From an uncultured Alphaproteobacteria bacterium (GTDB lineage: Bacteria > Pseudomonadota > Alphaproteobacteria > GCA-2731375), in the NCBI GenBank assembly GCA_951812805.1, contig CATOSZ010000003.1, positions 310,001-374,000 of the forward strand: 64,000 nucleotides of DNA, given 5' to 3'. Of this stretch, positions 37,871 through 46,173 are shown piece by piece. The first letter of the stretch is position 1. Each line of letters begins with the position of its first letter. Under the pieces are notes generated by a model that was given only the letters and a program-made list of their open reading frames with translations, was not told the DNA's origin and did not search any database. The position numbers and the translations under genes are program-made.

Positions 37871-38625
37871 CCGGCATCCTCCAGCGCCAACACCGGCTGA
37901 TGAGTGGCGGGGACGTCGAACGGCAGCAGTGGCTGGGCCACGCGGGCCTCGAGCCGGCGGCGTGCGATCTCGTGGTAGCCAGGCTCGATCTCGATGCCGA
38001 CGAAGCGCCGGCCGAGCGCGATGGCCGCCACGCCCGTCGTGCCCGAGCCCATGAAGGGATCGCAGATTAGATCGCCCGGCCGGGTGTAGAGCTGGACCAG
38101 CGCCATCATCAGCGCCAGCGGCTTGGCCGTCGGGTGGCCGCCCTTGGCGGTCGGATGGGTGAAGACGCCGCGTTTGCCACCGCCCTGCCAGCGCCGGTGG
38201 CCGGTGCCGCACCAAGCGGAGACGATACACTCGAAGCCGCGCGCCGCGCCCTGGCCGTTGAACCTGGGGGTCGCATCCGGCTTCACCCAGCAAAGCGTGG
38301 TATCCCACTTGCCGCTGGCCGCCTGGATGGCGTCGCGCCAGGCGCCGACGCCCTCGGCGAGGGCGAAGGCCAGGAGCCAGCCCCGCGCGGCCGCCACCAT
38401 GGTCCGGGCCGCCTCGTCGCGGATCGCGTCGATGCCGTCGAACTCGAACCCGCGCGGCGGCGCCTGGCCGTCGGTGCGCTGGATCCGGCCTTCCGCCGCG
38501 GCCCGGTGTATGACGGATTCGTACGGCGGGTCGGTGATCATGTGGTCGACAGGGCCGAGCGTGGGTAGGATCTCTAGGCAATCGCCCCGGTAGATGGTCG
38601 CCTCGCCAATGCGGTGCGCGCTCAC
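37867..38625 (-). CDS. Phage DNA methyltransferase (DPPY type)
   Basis: A 252-residue N6-adenine or N4-cytosine DNA methyltransferase. The catalytic motif IV is MITDPPYESV near residue 30 and the AdoMet motif I is LICDPFMGSGTTGVAAIALG near residue 205, so the order is the beta class. RFVGIEIEPGYHEIARRRL follows. No restriction partner is adjacent; in Mu-like phages such orphan enzymes protect phage DNA. It overlaps gemA and mor by four bases each. Confidence 0.88.
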   Translation of the reverse strand: MSAHRIGEATIYRGDCLEILPTLGPVDHMITDPPYESVIHRAAAEGRIQRTDGQAPPRGFEFDGIDAIRDEAARTMVAAARGWLLAFALAEGVGAWRDAIQAASGKWDTTLCWVKPDATPRFNGQGAARGFECIVSAWCGTGHRRWQGGGKRGVFTHPTAKGGHPTAKPLALMMALVQLYTRPGDLICDPFMGSGTTGVAAIALGRRFVGIEIEPGYHEIARRRLEARVAQPLLPFDVPATHQPVLALEDAG

Positions 38626-39284
38626 GTCTGGGCCTCGCGTGTCTTGGCTTGCCGAATCCGGTCACCGAGGTGGTGGATCAGCGCGTCGGCGGCCGTGTCG
38701 AGCATCAGCAAGTATCCGCGCCGCCCCGGCGCGCGGACGAAGCGGTCGGCATAAGCGGCGAGCGCGGCCGGGTCGCCGATCCGTACCCTGCCCAGGCGGT
38801 GCAGTATGCGCCACTGCGCCTCCAGAACCCGCCCGCGCGGGTGCGCCCAGGGCCCCGAGGCGGTGGCGTAGGGCGACCAGTCGACGCGGGCCTCGCGGGC
38901 GAGCCAGGCCTCCAGGCCCTGGATCGCCTTGGCCGCGTCGGCCGGATCGTGCGCCCACCGGGCCGCGTCCAGGCCGGTCTGGCGGCGGATGAAGCTGGCG
39001 AGCGCCCTATCGGTGCGGTCCCGCACCACGCCCAGGTGCCAGCCGGAGATCCACAGCGCGCGCAGCTTGCCCGTCGTCGCCCCGCGCGGCAGGGCATCGC
39101 GGGCCTGGCCGCGCCGCCCCGTGCCGCCGTTCAGATGGTCGAGCAGGGCGCGGATCTCGTCCGGCGTCATCTGCGTGAGCGAGGCTTTCCCGGTGACGCG
39201 GCGCTGCAGGTCGCGCCGGGCGTCGGTGTCGAGGCCGTGCTCACGGCAGGCCGCGTGCACGGCGCGCTTCAGGGCGGCGCTCAT
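38622..39284 (-). CDS. gemA: GemA-like regulatory protein (Mu gp16, DUF1018)
   Basis: A 220-residue protein of the Mu GemA/gp16 family: HAACREHGLDTDARRDLQRR, then SLTQMTPDEIRALLDHLN and KLRALWISGWHLGVVRDRTD with ALASFIRRQTGLDAARW. GemA proteins modulate host gene expression and DNA supercoiling. The C-terminal 90 residues (VDWSPYATASGPWAHPRGRV) are longer than the short Mu protein and not recognised. Confidence 0.78.
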   Translation of the reverse strand: MSAALKRAVHAACREHGLDTDARRDLQRRVTGKASLTQMTPDEIRALLDHLNGGTGRRGQARDALPRGATTGKLRALWISGWHLGVVRDRTDRALASFIRRQTGLDAARWAHDPADAAKAIQGLEAWLAREARVDWSPYATASGPWAHPRGRVLEAQWRILHRLGRVRIGDPAALAAYADRFVRAPGRRGYLLMLDTAADALIHHLGDRIRQAKTREAQT

Positions 39285-39637
39285 ATCTCAGCCTCCAGAT
39301 CCGCCTGGAACTCCGTCAGCAGATCCAGCGCGGCACCGGCGATACTGGCCGGATGGCCCGCCGGCTCCCGCCCGAGCGAACGGGCGAGCGCGGCAAGCGG
39401 CACGCCGTGCTGGAGTGCGACCGAAACGATCACCGCCAGGTCGTCGACCAGCGCGTCGATCGCCGAGCCGGCCTTGGCTCCGCCGCTCGGGCGCAGGAAC
39501 ACCTCGCGCACCACCGCTCGGCCCTCCGCGTCCAGCACCCAGCCGGCGCTGGCGTGCGCCGCTATCCCGCCAGCGCTGATGCGGCTCGAAAGAAGCGGCC
39601 GCCGCGGTGGCGGGCTCTCTCGAGTGGCCCCGCTCAT
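39281..39637 (-). CDS. Stand-alone TSCPD-domain protein
   Basis: A 118-residue protein whose core (VREVFLRPSGGAKAGSAIDA, then ALQHGVPLAALARSLGREPA and GAALDLLTEF) resembles the TSCPD domain known from the C-terminus of class II ribonucleotide reductases and from small phage proteins. The Cys residues of the RNR version are absent. A role in nucleotide metabolism is not supported by any neighbour. It overlaps gemA and the upstream small gene by four bases. Confidence 0.65.
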   Translation of the reverse strand: MSGATRESPPPRRPLLSSRISAGGIAAHASAGWVLDAEGRAVVREVFLRPSGGAKAGSAIDALVDDLAVIVSVALQHGVPLAALARSLGREPAGHPASIAGAALDLLTEFQADLEAEI

Positions 39638-39804
39638 CGGTCCACCCCGCCGTCGGCCATCAGCGCGTCGACCAGCTTGTCGAGGTCGTCGCCGGCGGCG
39701 CGGACCACGATTTCGTCGTTGACCTCGACGATTTTGACGCCGATCGCCGCCAGATCACGGGCGGTGAGCTTGCGAAGCGCCGCGCGGTCCAGCGTTTCCT
39801 TCAC
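39634..39804 (-). CDS. Small phage protein next to IS21-B, possibly 5' truncated
   Basis: A 56-codon frame starting at GTG 39804, three bases from the IS21-B terminus, and ending in an ATGA overlap with the TSCPD gene. It reads TLDRAALRKLTARDLAAIGV and DEIVVRAAGDDLDKLVDALM. Because the IS begins immediately upstream and no ribosome-binding site remains in phage DNA, the true N-terminus may be lost. No family recognised. Confidence 0.5.
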   Translation of the reverse strand: MKETLDRAALRKLTARDLAAIGVKIVEVNDEIVVRAAGDDLDKLVDALMADGGVDR

Positions 39805-39875
39805 GCGTGTCAATCAGCATTTAATTCTGACCCCCTATCGGCGTGCAAAATTGACCCCCCCCTTGCTTCGACGGA

Positions 39876-39982
39876 GGTTGTCCCGGTAGTCCACGGGAGG
39901 GCCCCGCGCGGCTTCGTGTAGCGCTTTGCGTTACGCGGAGCGAAGCCGCGTGGGAGGGGCCTGTGGGCCCACCGGGACAACC
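39876..39982 (-). repeat. Long imperfect hairpin in the IS21-B tail
   Basis: 107 bases bounded by GGTTGTCCCGG and CCGGGACAACC, with an inner perfect pairing CGCGGCTTCG/CGAAGCCGCG and unpaired conserved blocks TAGTCCACGGGAGGG and GGGAGGGGCCTGTGGGCCCA. A structurally equivalent but sequence-diverged hairpin follows istB in the unrelated IS21-E (50477-50586), and the copy in fragment C is at 43612-43718. Confidence 0.75.
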
Positions 39983-40093
39983 GGGCCGGCGGCGGAACGT
40001 GGGGATCAGGTGGGGTTCTTGAAGTGGCAATGAGCTTTTGAAGTAGTGTCCAGACTGTTCTGCAAGTTTGTCATGGCTGCCGATGAGGGCCAC

Positions 40094-40143
40094 CGGCATG
40101 CCTGGCGCGGAGATTTCGATTGCTCGGAGCGCCAGGCATGCCG
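40094..40143. repeat. Perfect 15-bp inverted repeat
   Basis: CGGCATGCCTGGCGC at 40094-40108 pairs perfectly with GCGCCAGGCATGCCG at 40129-40143 around a 20-base loop. It lies in the non-coding tail of IS21-B; the fragment C copy is at 43451-43500. Confidence 0.8.
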
Positions 40144-40151
40144 AGCCGCCG

Positions 40152-40289
40152 TCAGGCGGCTTTCTGGATGCGTTCGCTTTTGCTCTCCTTGAGATGGATC
40201 ATGTTGAGCTAGCGGTTGGCATCCAGCCAGTCCTCATGGATTTCGATCGCGAGAGCCCGGACCAGCCGGAGGCAGCTCATCCACCCCAT
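40152..40289 (-). pseudogene. Remnant resembling an IS256-family transposase C-terminus
   Basis: In the IS21-B tail the minus strand reads RLVRALAIEIHEDWLDANR, a TAG stop, then LNMIHLKESKSERIQKAA and TGA. This resembles the C-terminal end of IS256/Mutator-type transposases (with a Tyr codon turned into TAG). The same remnant is in fragment C at 43305-43442. It suggests that the IS21 right end captured part of another element. The match is from memory of the family and needs a search. Confidence 0.4.
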
Positions 40290-40375
40290 CGGCCCGGACT
40301 TGTGCCCCAGCTACGAAACCCCTTTTGCAGAACAATCTGTACAGGACCCGTTTTGATTTGCCCGCCTTTGCGATG

Positions 40376-40424
40376 AAAGCCCCCAGGCTGATTGGCTCCA
40401 TATAGCGGATCAGCCTGGGGCTTT
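40376..40424 (-). terminator. Hairpin behind istB, terminator-like
   Basis: AAAGCCCCCAGGCTGAT pairs with ATCAGCCTGGGGCTTT (one bulged C) 14-62 bases beyond the istB stop. The stem is GC-rich with A/T ends, so it could terminate in either direction, though a long U-tract is lacking. The fragment C copy is at 43170-43218. Confidence 0.55.
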
Positions 40425-40437
40425 GCTTACAGGGCGG

Positions 40438-41169
40438 CTACTTTTGTCGTCGCTGTTTGCTTTGTGCGAAGCGGTAAGACATGTTGCCTGTTTCGATGAT
40501 TGCGCAGTGATGCGTTACACGATCCAGCAACGCGGTTGTCATTTTTGCATCTCCGAAGACGGAGACCCATTCCCCGAACTCCAGATTGGTGGTGATGATG
40601 ACGCTGGTCTTCTCATAGAGTTTGCTGATCAGGTGGAACAAGAGCGCACCGCCGGATTTGGGGAATGGGATATAGCCCAGTTCGTCGATGATGACGCAAT
40701 CCATGGCCGTCAGTTGCCGGATGATCTTGCCGGCGTTGCCTTCGGCCTGTTCCTTGATCAGCGCATTGATCAGATCGACGGCGTTGAAGAAACGGACCTT
40801 CTTTCCCTGATTGATCAACAGCGTCCCCAGAGCAATGGCGATGTGGGTTTTGCCCGTACCGGTTCCGCCCACCAGAATGAGGTTGTGGGCCTCCTGGGTG
40901 AACTGCCCTGAGCAGAAGGGGTCGATTTGCGCTTGGGTGACGGCGGCTAGGCCGTAATCGAAAGTGGCGAAGTCCTTATGGTGGGGGAACTTCGAGGCCC
41001 GCATTTGGTGCTGGATAGAGCGCACCCGGCGCTCTACAGTCTCGGCGTCGATCAGTTGCTTTATCGCAGTGGTCAGACTTGGCGGCTTGCGCGCGGCCAG
41101 CAAAGCTTCGGCGCAAGCCGCCATTCCATACAGCCTCAGGGCGATCAGTTGGTCTATCAAAGCTTTCAT
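40438..41169 (-). CDS. istB: IS21-family helper ATPase IstB (copy B)
   Basis: A 243-residue DnaC-like AAA+ ATPase that assists IstA in transposition. Walker A is [15 protein letters not shown] near residue 105 and Walker B is [13 protein letters not shown] near 165, followed by [20 protein letters not shown] (sensor region). ATG 41169 overlaps the istA stop. It is the only complete istB of this IS type in the window. Confidence 0.94.
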   Translation of the reverse strand: MKALIDQLIALRLYGMAACAEALLAARKPPSLTTAIKQLIDAETVERRVRSIQHQMRASKFPHHKDFATFDYGLAAVTQAQIDPFCSGQFTQEAHNLILVGGTGTGKTHIAIALGTLLINQGKKVRFFNAVDLINALIKEQAEGNAGKIIRQLTAMDCVIIDELGYIPFPKSGGALLFHLISKLYEKTSVIITTNLEFGEWVSVFGDAKMTTALLDRVTHHCAIIETGNMSYRFAQSKQRRQK

Positions 41170-42692
41170 GCGACGGCCTCCCCGGCAACGCACAGCGTCT
41201 CATAGCGCTTGCAGTCCGCTTCGGGCCGCAAGGTCAGTTGCGGATAGGCGTGGCTCTCGCCCCATGGCGCGATGACCGGCTCCACCAGTTGGTTGATCAG
41301 ATTGATGATGGCCGGAAGGCGCAGCGTGTTCTGCTCCACGGCCAGTTCACAGGCTATCTCGACCACCTCGATCCCGTGATCCTGGGCCAGCAGGAGCAGA
41401 TCGACAAACTCCCGGTCCCCGCCTTTGCCGGCCATGTAATGCGCCCTGACCCGGTGCATCGCCTCAGGCAATTGCCAACCCACAAAGGGCGCGCCATCTC
41501 TCAGCGCGCCGGGCTTGCGGTCGAGTAGGGGCAGGTAATGCCAGGGCTCGAAATAGCTGGCGTTGCGGGTAAAGCGGCGCTTGTGCTCGGCAATCACATT
41601 CTGCCCTGACACAACCACGATCCGGTCCGCATAGGCGCGCAGAGAGACAAGCTCCCCGGCGAACCGGGAGGGGACGCTATAGCGATTGGTGGCATATTGG
41701 ACCAGACAGGTAGAGCGGACACGAGCGGCCTTCTCAACATAGCCGTCAAAAGCCCGGCCCAGGGGACGCAGTTCGGCGCACTCGTCTGCGAACACGTCCG
41801 AGATCTTGCGATCCGATTGTTCGGGGTGGGCGCGATTCGCCAATTCCTCGCAGCGCAGACGCAACCAGCCGTTCAGCGCATCCAGATCGTCAAAGGCGGG
41901 CTTGGGCGCAAACAGCTGTCCCCGCAGGAACCCAACCTGGTTCTCAATCTGACCCTTCTCCCACCCCGCCGCGGGTGTGCAAGCAACCGGTTCCATCACA
42001 TAGTGGTTCATCAACGCCAGAAAGCGCGGATGGAACACACGGTCCTTAGAGCGCGAAACATAGGTTACCATCGTCTTGGGGTTGTCGATGATCACCCGGC
42101 GCGGTACGCCGCCATAGAAAGACATCGCCCGTGCAAAGGCGTCCAGCACCATCTCCTGAGATTCGCTGGGATAGGCAACAACAAAGGGCTTGCGGCTATG
42201 ACATAGGCGGAAGTGGGCAACCTTTACCTTCTGCTCGACACCGCCCAGGACAGCGTATTCCGTGCTCCAGTCAAACTGGAGCGCGTCACCTGCCGTAAAG
42301 TGCAACGGAATGAACGCATCCCCCGATCCGGCGCCAGAACGCTTCAGGTCGCGGACAAACCTCTGAACCGTCGAGTAGGATCCGCTATAGCCTTCCGACA
42401 CAAGCTGCTCATAAAGCTTCTTGGCCGTCCGGCGCTCACGGCGCGGGCGCCCCAGGTCCTGCTCAAAGAGCGCCCGAAGCCGGCTGGCGAAGCCATCGCT
42501 AAGCTTACGCCGGACGGGTGAAACGCGCCGCTGATAGCTCGGTGGATCGCCGTCCTTCAGATACTTCTTAATCGTGTTCCGCGACAAACCAGTCTGACGA
42601 GATACAGATCGGATACTCCGACCCTCCCGTAATATCCAACGTCGGATCTTCAATACGCTTTCCATCAATACCACCTGCTCTTTCCTCCGCAC
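41166..42692 (-). CDS. istA: IS21-family transposase IstA (copy B)
   Basis: A 508-residue DDE transposase with the same translated sequence as copy A: N-terminal HTH, first Asp in LQFDWSTEY, second in VIIDNPKTM, Glu in [11 protein letters not shown]. The C-terminal part binds DNA and IstB. It starts 89 bases inside the left end, as in copy A. With intact istB and both ends, this copy is the one likely to be active. Confidence 0.94.
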   Translation of the reverse strand: MRRKEQVVLMESVLKIRRWILREGRSIRSVSRQTGLSRNTIKKYLKDGDPPSYQRRVSPVRRKLSDGFASRLRALFEQDLGRPRRERRTAKKLYEQLVSEGYSGSYSTVQRFVRDLKRSGAGSGDAFIPLHFTAGDALQFDWSTEYAVLGGVEQKVKVAHFRLCHSRKPFVVAYPSESQEMVLDAFARAMSFYGGVPRRVIIDNPKTMVTYVSRSKDRVFHPRFLALMNHYVMEPVACTPAAGWEKGQIENQVGFLRGQLFAPKPAFDDLDALNGWLRLRCEELANRAHPEQSDRKISDVFADECAELRPLGRAFDGYVEKAARVRSTCLVQYATNRYSVPSRFAGELVSLRAYADRIVVVSGQNVIAEHKRRFTRNASYFEPWHYLPLLDRKPGALRDGAPFVGWQLPEAMHRVRAHYMAGKGGDREFVDLLLLAQDHGIEVVEIACELAVEQNTLRLPAIINLINQLVEPVIAPWGESHAYPQLTLRPEADCKRYETLCVAGEAVA

Positions 42693-42781
42693 TGTTCCGT
42701 GCGGATGCTAGCGTTCCAGGTGGGTCAATTCTTACCGCTCATAACCCACCAAAGTGGGTCAGTTTTGCATGCCGATTCACA

Positions 42782-43156
42782 AATCAGGGAAAGAAGGTCC
42801 GTTTCTTCAACGCCGTCGATCTGATCAATGCGCTGATCAAGGAACAGGCCGAAGGCAACGCCGGCAAGATCATCCGGCAACTGACGGCCATGGATTGCGT
42901 CATCATCGACGAACTGGGCTATATCCCATTCCCCAAATCCGGCGGTGCGCTCTTGTTCCACCTGATCAGCAAACTCTATGAGAAGACCAGCGTCATCATC
43001 ACCACCAATCTGGAGTTCGGGGAATGGGTCTCCGTCTTCGGAGATGCAAAAATGACAACCGCGTTGCTGGATCGTGTAACGCATCACTGCGCAATCATCG
43101 AAACAGGCAACATGTCTTACCGCTTCGCACAAAGCAAACAGCGACGACAAAAGTAG
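42782..43156 (+). pseudogene. istB: IstB C-terminal fragment (fragment C)
   Basis: The frame matches the last half of ist[21 protein letters not shown], Walker [14 protein letters not shown] and the end [13 protein letters not shown]. The Walker A part is absent. An internal ATG at 42890 gives an open frame of 88 codons, but without the P-loop it is not expected to function. Confidence 0.88.
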
Positions 43157-43787
43157 CCGCCCTGTAAGCAAAGCCCCAGGCTGATCCGCTATATGGAGCC
43201 AATCAGCCTGGGGGCTTTCATCGCAAAGGCGGGCAAATCAAAACGGGTCCTGTACAGATTGTTCTGCAAAAGGGGTTTCGTAGCTGGGGCACAAGTCCGG
43301 GCCGATGGGGTGGATGAGCTGCCTCCGGCTGGTCCGGGCTCTCGCGATCGAAATCCATGAGGACTGGCTGGATGCCAACCGCTAGCTCAACATGATCCAT
43401 CTCAAGGAGAGCAAAAGCGAACGCATCCAGAAAGCCGCCTGACGGCGGCTCGGCATGCCTGGCGCTCCGAGCAATCGAAATCTCCGCGCCAGGCATGCCG
43501 GTGGCCCTCATCGGCAGCCATGACAAACTTGCAGAACAGTCTGGACACTACTTCAAAAGCTCATTGCCACTTCAAGAACCCCACCTGATCCCCACGTTCC
43601 GCCGCCGGCCCGGTTGTCCCGGTGGGCCCACAGGCCCCTCCCACGCGGCTTCGCTCCGCGTAACGCAAAGCGCTACACGAAGCCGCGCGGGGCCCTCCCG
43701 TGGACTACCGGGACAACCTCCGTCGAAGCAAGGGGGGGGGTCAATTTTGCACGCCGATAGGGGGTCAGAATTAAATGCTGATTGACA
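43157..43787 (+). repeat. IS21 tail in fragment C with paired hairpins
   Basis: A non-coding tail equivalent to 39808-40437. It contains the terminator-like hairpin (43170-43218), the IS256-like remnant (43305-43442), the 15-bp inverted repeat (43451-43500) and the long hairpin (43612-43718), then the right terminal repeats. No gene of its own is supported. Confidence 0.75.
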
Positions 43788-43794
43788 GGCCTCG

Positions 43795-43814
43795 GGGGAC
43801 AATATACCTATTCT
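43795..43814 (+). repeat. Short repeat GGGGACAATATACCTATTCT
   Basis: A 20-base sequence that recurs with one mismatch at 58308-58327 on the minus strand. Both copies lie at the edge of a 5'-truncated RHS gene and are oriented towards it. Between this copy and the RHS/lectin pseudogene lie about 55 bases without recognisable content. Confidence 0.7.
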
Positions 43815-43871
43815 AAGTAATTTCCTTCTGTTGATTCAATAAGTTACCGACCCTCTCCCTAGTATCCCGCA

Positions 43872-45233
43872 ATTACCGCGCCGGCCGACAATGACACCGG
43901 CACCCAGCGGCAGACCCTGTTGAAGGACGGCGCACACGCCCTTGTTCAACGACCCGCCGATGCTGTTCGAGGGCAAGGCGGTGCTGCGCCTGACGGACAA
44001 CCAGCGCTTCCGCACCGGCACGGCGTTCCAGACCGAGGCGATCCCGATCCGCGATGCGGGCACGGGCGCGGCCATCGGCTTCTCGACGGTCGTCCAGTTC
44101 CGCATGTCCGAGCCGAACGGCTGGTCCGACAACGACGGCCAGGGCGCCGACGGCATCGTATTCGTCGTGGCGCGGAGCCCGAACGTGGTGGGCGGCAGCG
44201 GCCTGGGGATCGGCTACGCGGGGATCGCCAACAGCCTCGGCGTCGAGTTCGACAGCTGGAACAACGGCAGCAGCGACGGCCACAGCGGCAACCACCAGGG
44301 CTTCAACGCGAACGGCTCCAGCAGCTCCTTCGCCCGTGTCCACGTGCCGGGCCGCTTCAACGACGGCCAGGTCTGGACGGCCTGGATCGACTACGACGGG
44401 GCGAGCCAGCTGCTGGAAGTCCGCGTCGTGCCGGGCGAGACCCGGCCGGAGGACGCGACGCTGGCGACCCTCGTGGACATCCCGGCCCTGCTCGGCCAGG
44501 ACGAGGGCTACTTCGGCTTCACCTCGGCGACCGGGCGGGCGATGAACGCGCACGACCTGATCACCTGGGGCATCCAGAGCGACGGCCTGCCGGGCGAGTT
44601 CACCGGCCCGGACGGCGACTTCTCCAACCTGGTACGCAACGGCGACGACACGCACACGCGCAGCTATCCGAACGGGGTCGAGCTGACCTTCGACGCCGCG
44701 GGCCTGCTGGCGCAAGCGACCAACGCCAACCAGGAGACCACGACCTACGGCTACGACGCCGAAGGCCGGATCACCTCGATCACCGACAGCGAAGGCCGGG
44801 TGACCAGCTTCGCCTACGGCGTGGACGGCCGGCTGGAGACCTCGCGCGACGCGGCGGGGCGCACGACATCCACGGCAACCTGACGACCATCGTCGACGGC
44901 TCGGGCGACAGCCAGCTGTTCAGCTACGACACCGGGCACAAGATCCTCGGCCGAGAGGACGCGGAGGGCAACGTCACCGGCTTTGGCTACGGCGACAGCG
45001 GCGGGCTGGCGGAGATGCTGCTGGCCGACGGCGGCACGATTCGGACGGAGATCGCCCGCGCGTACGGCCTACCGGGCGACGGCTTCGGCAGTGAAACTTG
45101 CGCGTGACTTACGCGGGGCCCCCGGCGCCACGATTCCCGCTCACCCTGGCCGCACGCCCGGCCGGTAGGCGTCACCACGGTGGTGACGGACCCGCGCGGC
45201 TTCCCGCTGACCCTGGAACTGGACCAGTACGGG
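43872..45233 (+). pseudogene. L-type lectin / RHS-repeat protein, frameshifted and truncated
   Basis: Three frame segments form one decayed gene: TGTQRQTLLKDGAHA upstream, a 313-residue open part from about 43942, then a shifted frame after about 44875. The open part is a legume-type lectin domain (DGIVFVVARSPNVVGGSGLG, NSLGVEFDSWNN) followed by YD/RHS repeats (TTTYGYDAEGRITSITDSEG). The shifted part continues NLTTIVDGSGDSQLFSYDTG. After a further break, VVTDPRGFPLTLELDQYG runs into the IS66 end at 45234. The 5' and 3' ends are missing. Confidence 0.75.
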
Positions 45234-45368
45234 TGTCAACGGCGGCATAAAAAGGGTACGCATCCGGTGAGCACCGCCTTGTCGGTGCTCCGGTAATTTC
45301 CGAGTCTCCCCTCTTCTGAAGTGGGCACTTCGTTCGTGTCCACGAGTTTGAAGATGGGTACGAGTTTG

Positions 45369-45755
45369 ATGGTGGACGAAGAAGATCTCCCTGCCGGCGA
45401 CAGGCGCACGGCGTCCCAGCCCCGGCGTCGCTGGCCTTTGGCGGAGAAGCGTCGGATTGTCCTGGAGAGCCTGGAGCCGGGCGCGTCGGCATCGGTGGTG
45501 GCGCGTCGGCACGATGTGAACGCGAACCAGGTGTTCGCCTGGCGCAAGCTCTACCGCGAGGGTTTGCTGGGCGGTGCCGGCGGCCTGGTTCCGGTGACCG
45601 TGGTGGCGGACGAGCGGGGTCCCTCGGCGCCGGCTCCGTCGGTCGGGTCGGGGCGAATGACGATCGAGCTCGGCTGCGGCGCGCGGGTGATGGTGGACGC
45701 GGGCGTGGACGCCTCGGCGCTTGGCCGGGTGTTCTCGGCCCTGGCGCGGCGATGA
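45369..45755 (+). CDS. tnpA: IS66 TnpA, HTH protein
   Basis: A 128-residue accessory protein of IS66 elements. It has RRWPLAEKRRIVLESLEPGA and VVARRHDVNANQVFAWRKLY, a homeodomain-like HTH typical of IS66 TnpA (IS3 OrfA-like). ATG 45369 is used; an open frame extends 48 bases upstream. The stop overlaps the tnpB start (ATGA). Confidence 0.87.
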   Translation: MVDEEDLPAGDRRTASQPRRRWPLAEKRRIVLESLEPGASASVVARRHDVNANQVFAWRKLYREGLLGGAGGLVPVTVVADERGPSAPAPSVGSGRMTIELGCGARVMVDAGVDASALGRVFSALARR

Positions 45756-46102
45756 TCCCGGTTCGCGGCGATGTGCGGGTGTGGCTGGCCTCGGGCGTGA
45801 CGGACATGCGTCGCGGCATGAACACGCTGGCCTTGCAGGTCCAGGAGGCGTTGGGCCGGGACCCGCATGCGGGTGACCTGTTTGTCTTCCGGGGCCGTCG
45901 GGGCGATCTGTTGAAGATCCTGTGGCACGACGGGGTGGGCATGTCGCTTTATGCCAAGCGCTTGGAGCACGGCCGCTTCGTCTGGCCGGCGGCTCATGGC
46001 GGGGGCGCCGTGGCGATCTCTTCGGCGCAGCTGGCCTACATGCTGGACGGGATCGACTGGCGTCACCCGCGCTTGACCCGGCGTCCGGAGCGGGCGGGCT
46101 GA
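45752..46102 (+). CDS. tnpB: IS66 TnpB (Orf2)
   Basis: A 116-residue protein of the IS66 Orf2 family, required for transposition with unknown biochemical role. Diagnostic sequence: VWLASGVTDMRRGMNTLALQ and FRGRRGDLLKILWHDGVGMS followed by YAKRLEHGRFVWP. The gene is intact. Confidence 0.92.
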   Translation: MIPVRGDVRVWLASGVTDMRRGMNTLALQVQEALGRDPHAGDLFVFRGRRGDLLKILWHDGVGMSLYAKRLEHGRFVWPAAHGGGAVAISSAQLAYMLDGIDWRHPRLTRRPERAG

Positions 46103-46173
46103 GGCGCGGCATATCGACTCGGTCGGCGCAATAGGTCTGGCGGGCGGGCGCGGGGTCTGATTCACTCCCGCCC

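Larger units (their letters stand above)
31151..39807 (-). mobile_element. Mu-like prophage fragment (gemA/mor through gp30)
   Basis: About 8.7 kb between IS21 copies A and B carries a minus-strand run of phage genes in Mu order: unknown, TSCPD, GemA, DNA methyltransferase, Mor, holin-like, lysozyme, gp25 (DUF2730), gp26-like, gp27 (DUF3486), gp28 terminase, gp29 portal (DUF935), small gene, gp30/F. Most adjacent genes overlap as ATGA. The repressor, MuA/MuB transposition genes, protease, major head and all tail genes are absent, so it cannot be a functional phage. Both ends coincide with IS21 boundaries. Confidence 0.85.
39808..42781 (-). mobile_element. IS21-family element copy B, complete (2974 bp)
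   Basis: The left end is at 42781 (reading TGTGAATCGGCATGCAAAAC on the minus strand) and the right end at 39808 (TGTCAATCAGCATTTAATTC inward). The two ends form an imperfect inverted repeat beginning TGT. istA and istB are both intact and overlap as ATGA. A 630-base non-coding tail behind istB holds several hairpins and a transposase remnant. Flanks (ttcacgcg and aatcaggg) do not match, so there is no target duplication: a deletion or recombination occurred after insertion. Confidence 0.92.
42782..43787 (+). mobile_element. IS21-family element fragment C, 3' part
   Basis: It begins inside istB (AATCAGGGAAAGAAGG) directly at the left end of copy B and runs to the IS right end ...GCTGATTGACA at 43787. 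It is the mirror image of 39808-40812, matching throughout the portions compared except for one extra G in a homopolymer near 43732-43740. The missing 5' part is not on the other side of copy B. Fragment A has a 5' part and C a 3' part of the same IS in the same orientation, so they may once have been one element. Confidence 0.85.

Noticed and set aside
40068-40376. 102-codon open frame in the IS21 tail, repeated at 43218-43526
   Set aside because: It runs antisense to the IS256-like remnant and over two hairpins, with no start signal or motif.
42754-42981. Fused open frame across the IS21-B end and istB fragment C
   Set aside because: It is a shifted frame over the junction and not IstB-like.
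44987-45178. Minus-strand open frames over the RHS/lectin pseudogene and IS66 tnpA/tnpB
   Set aside because: They are shadows of the plus-strand genes, and the longest (45141-46946) crosses three recognised IS66 genes.
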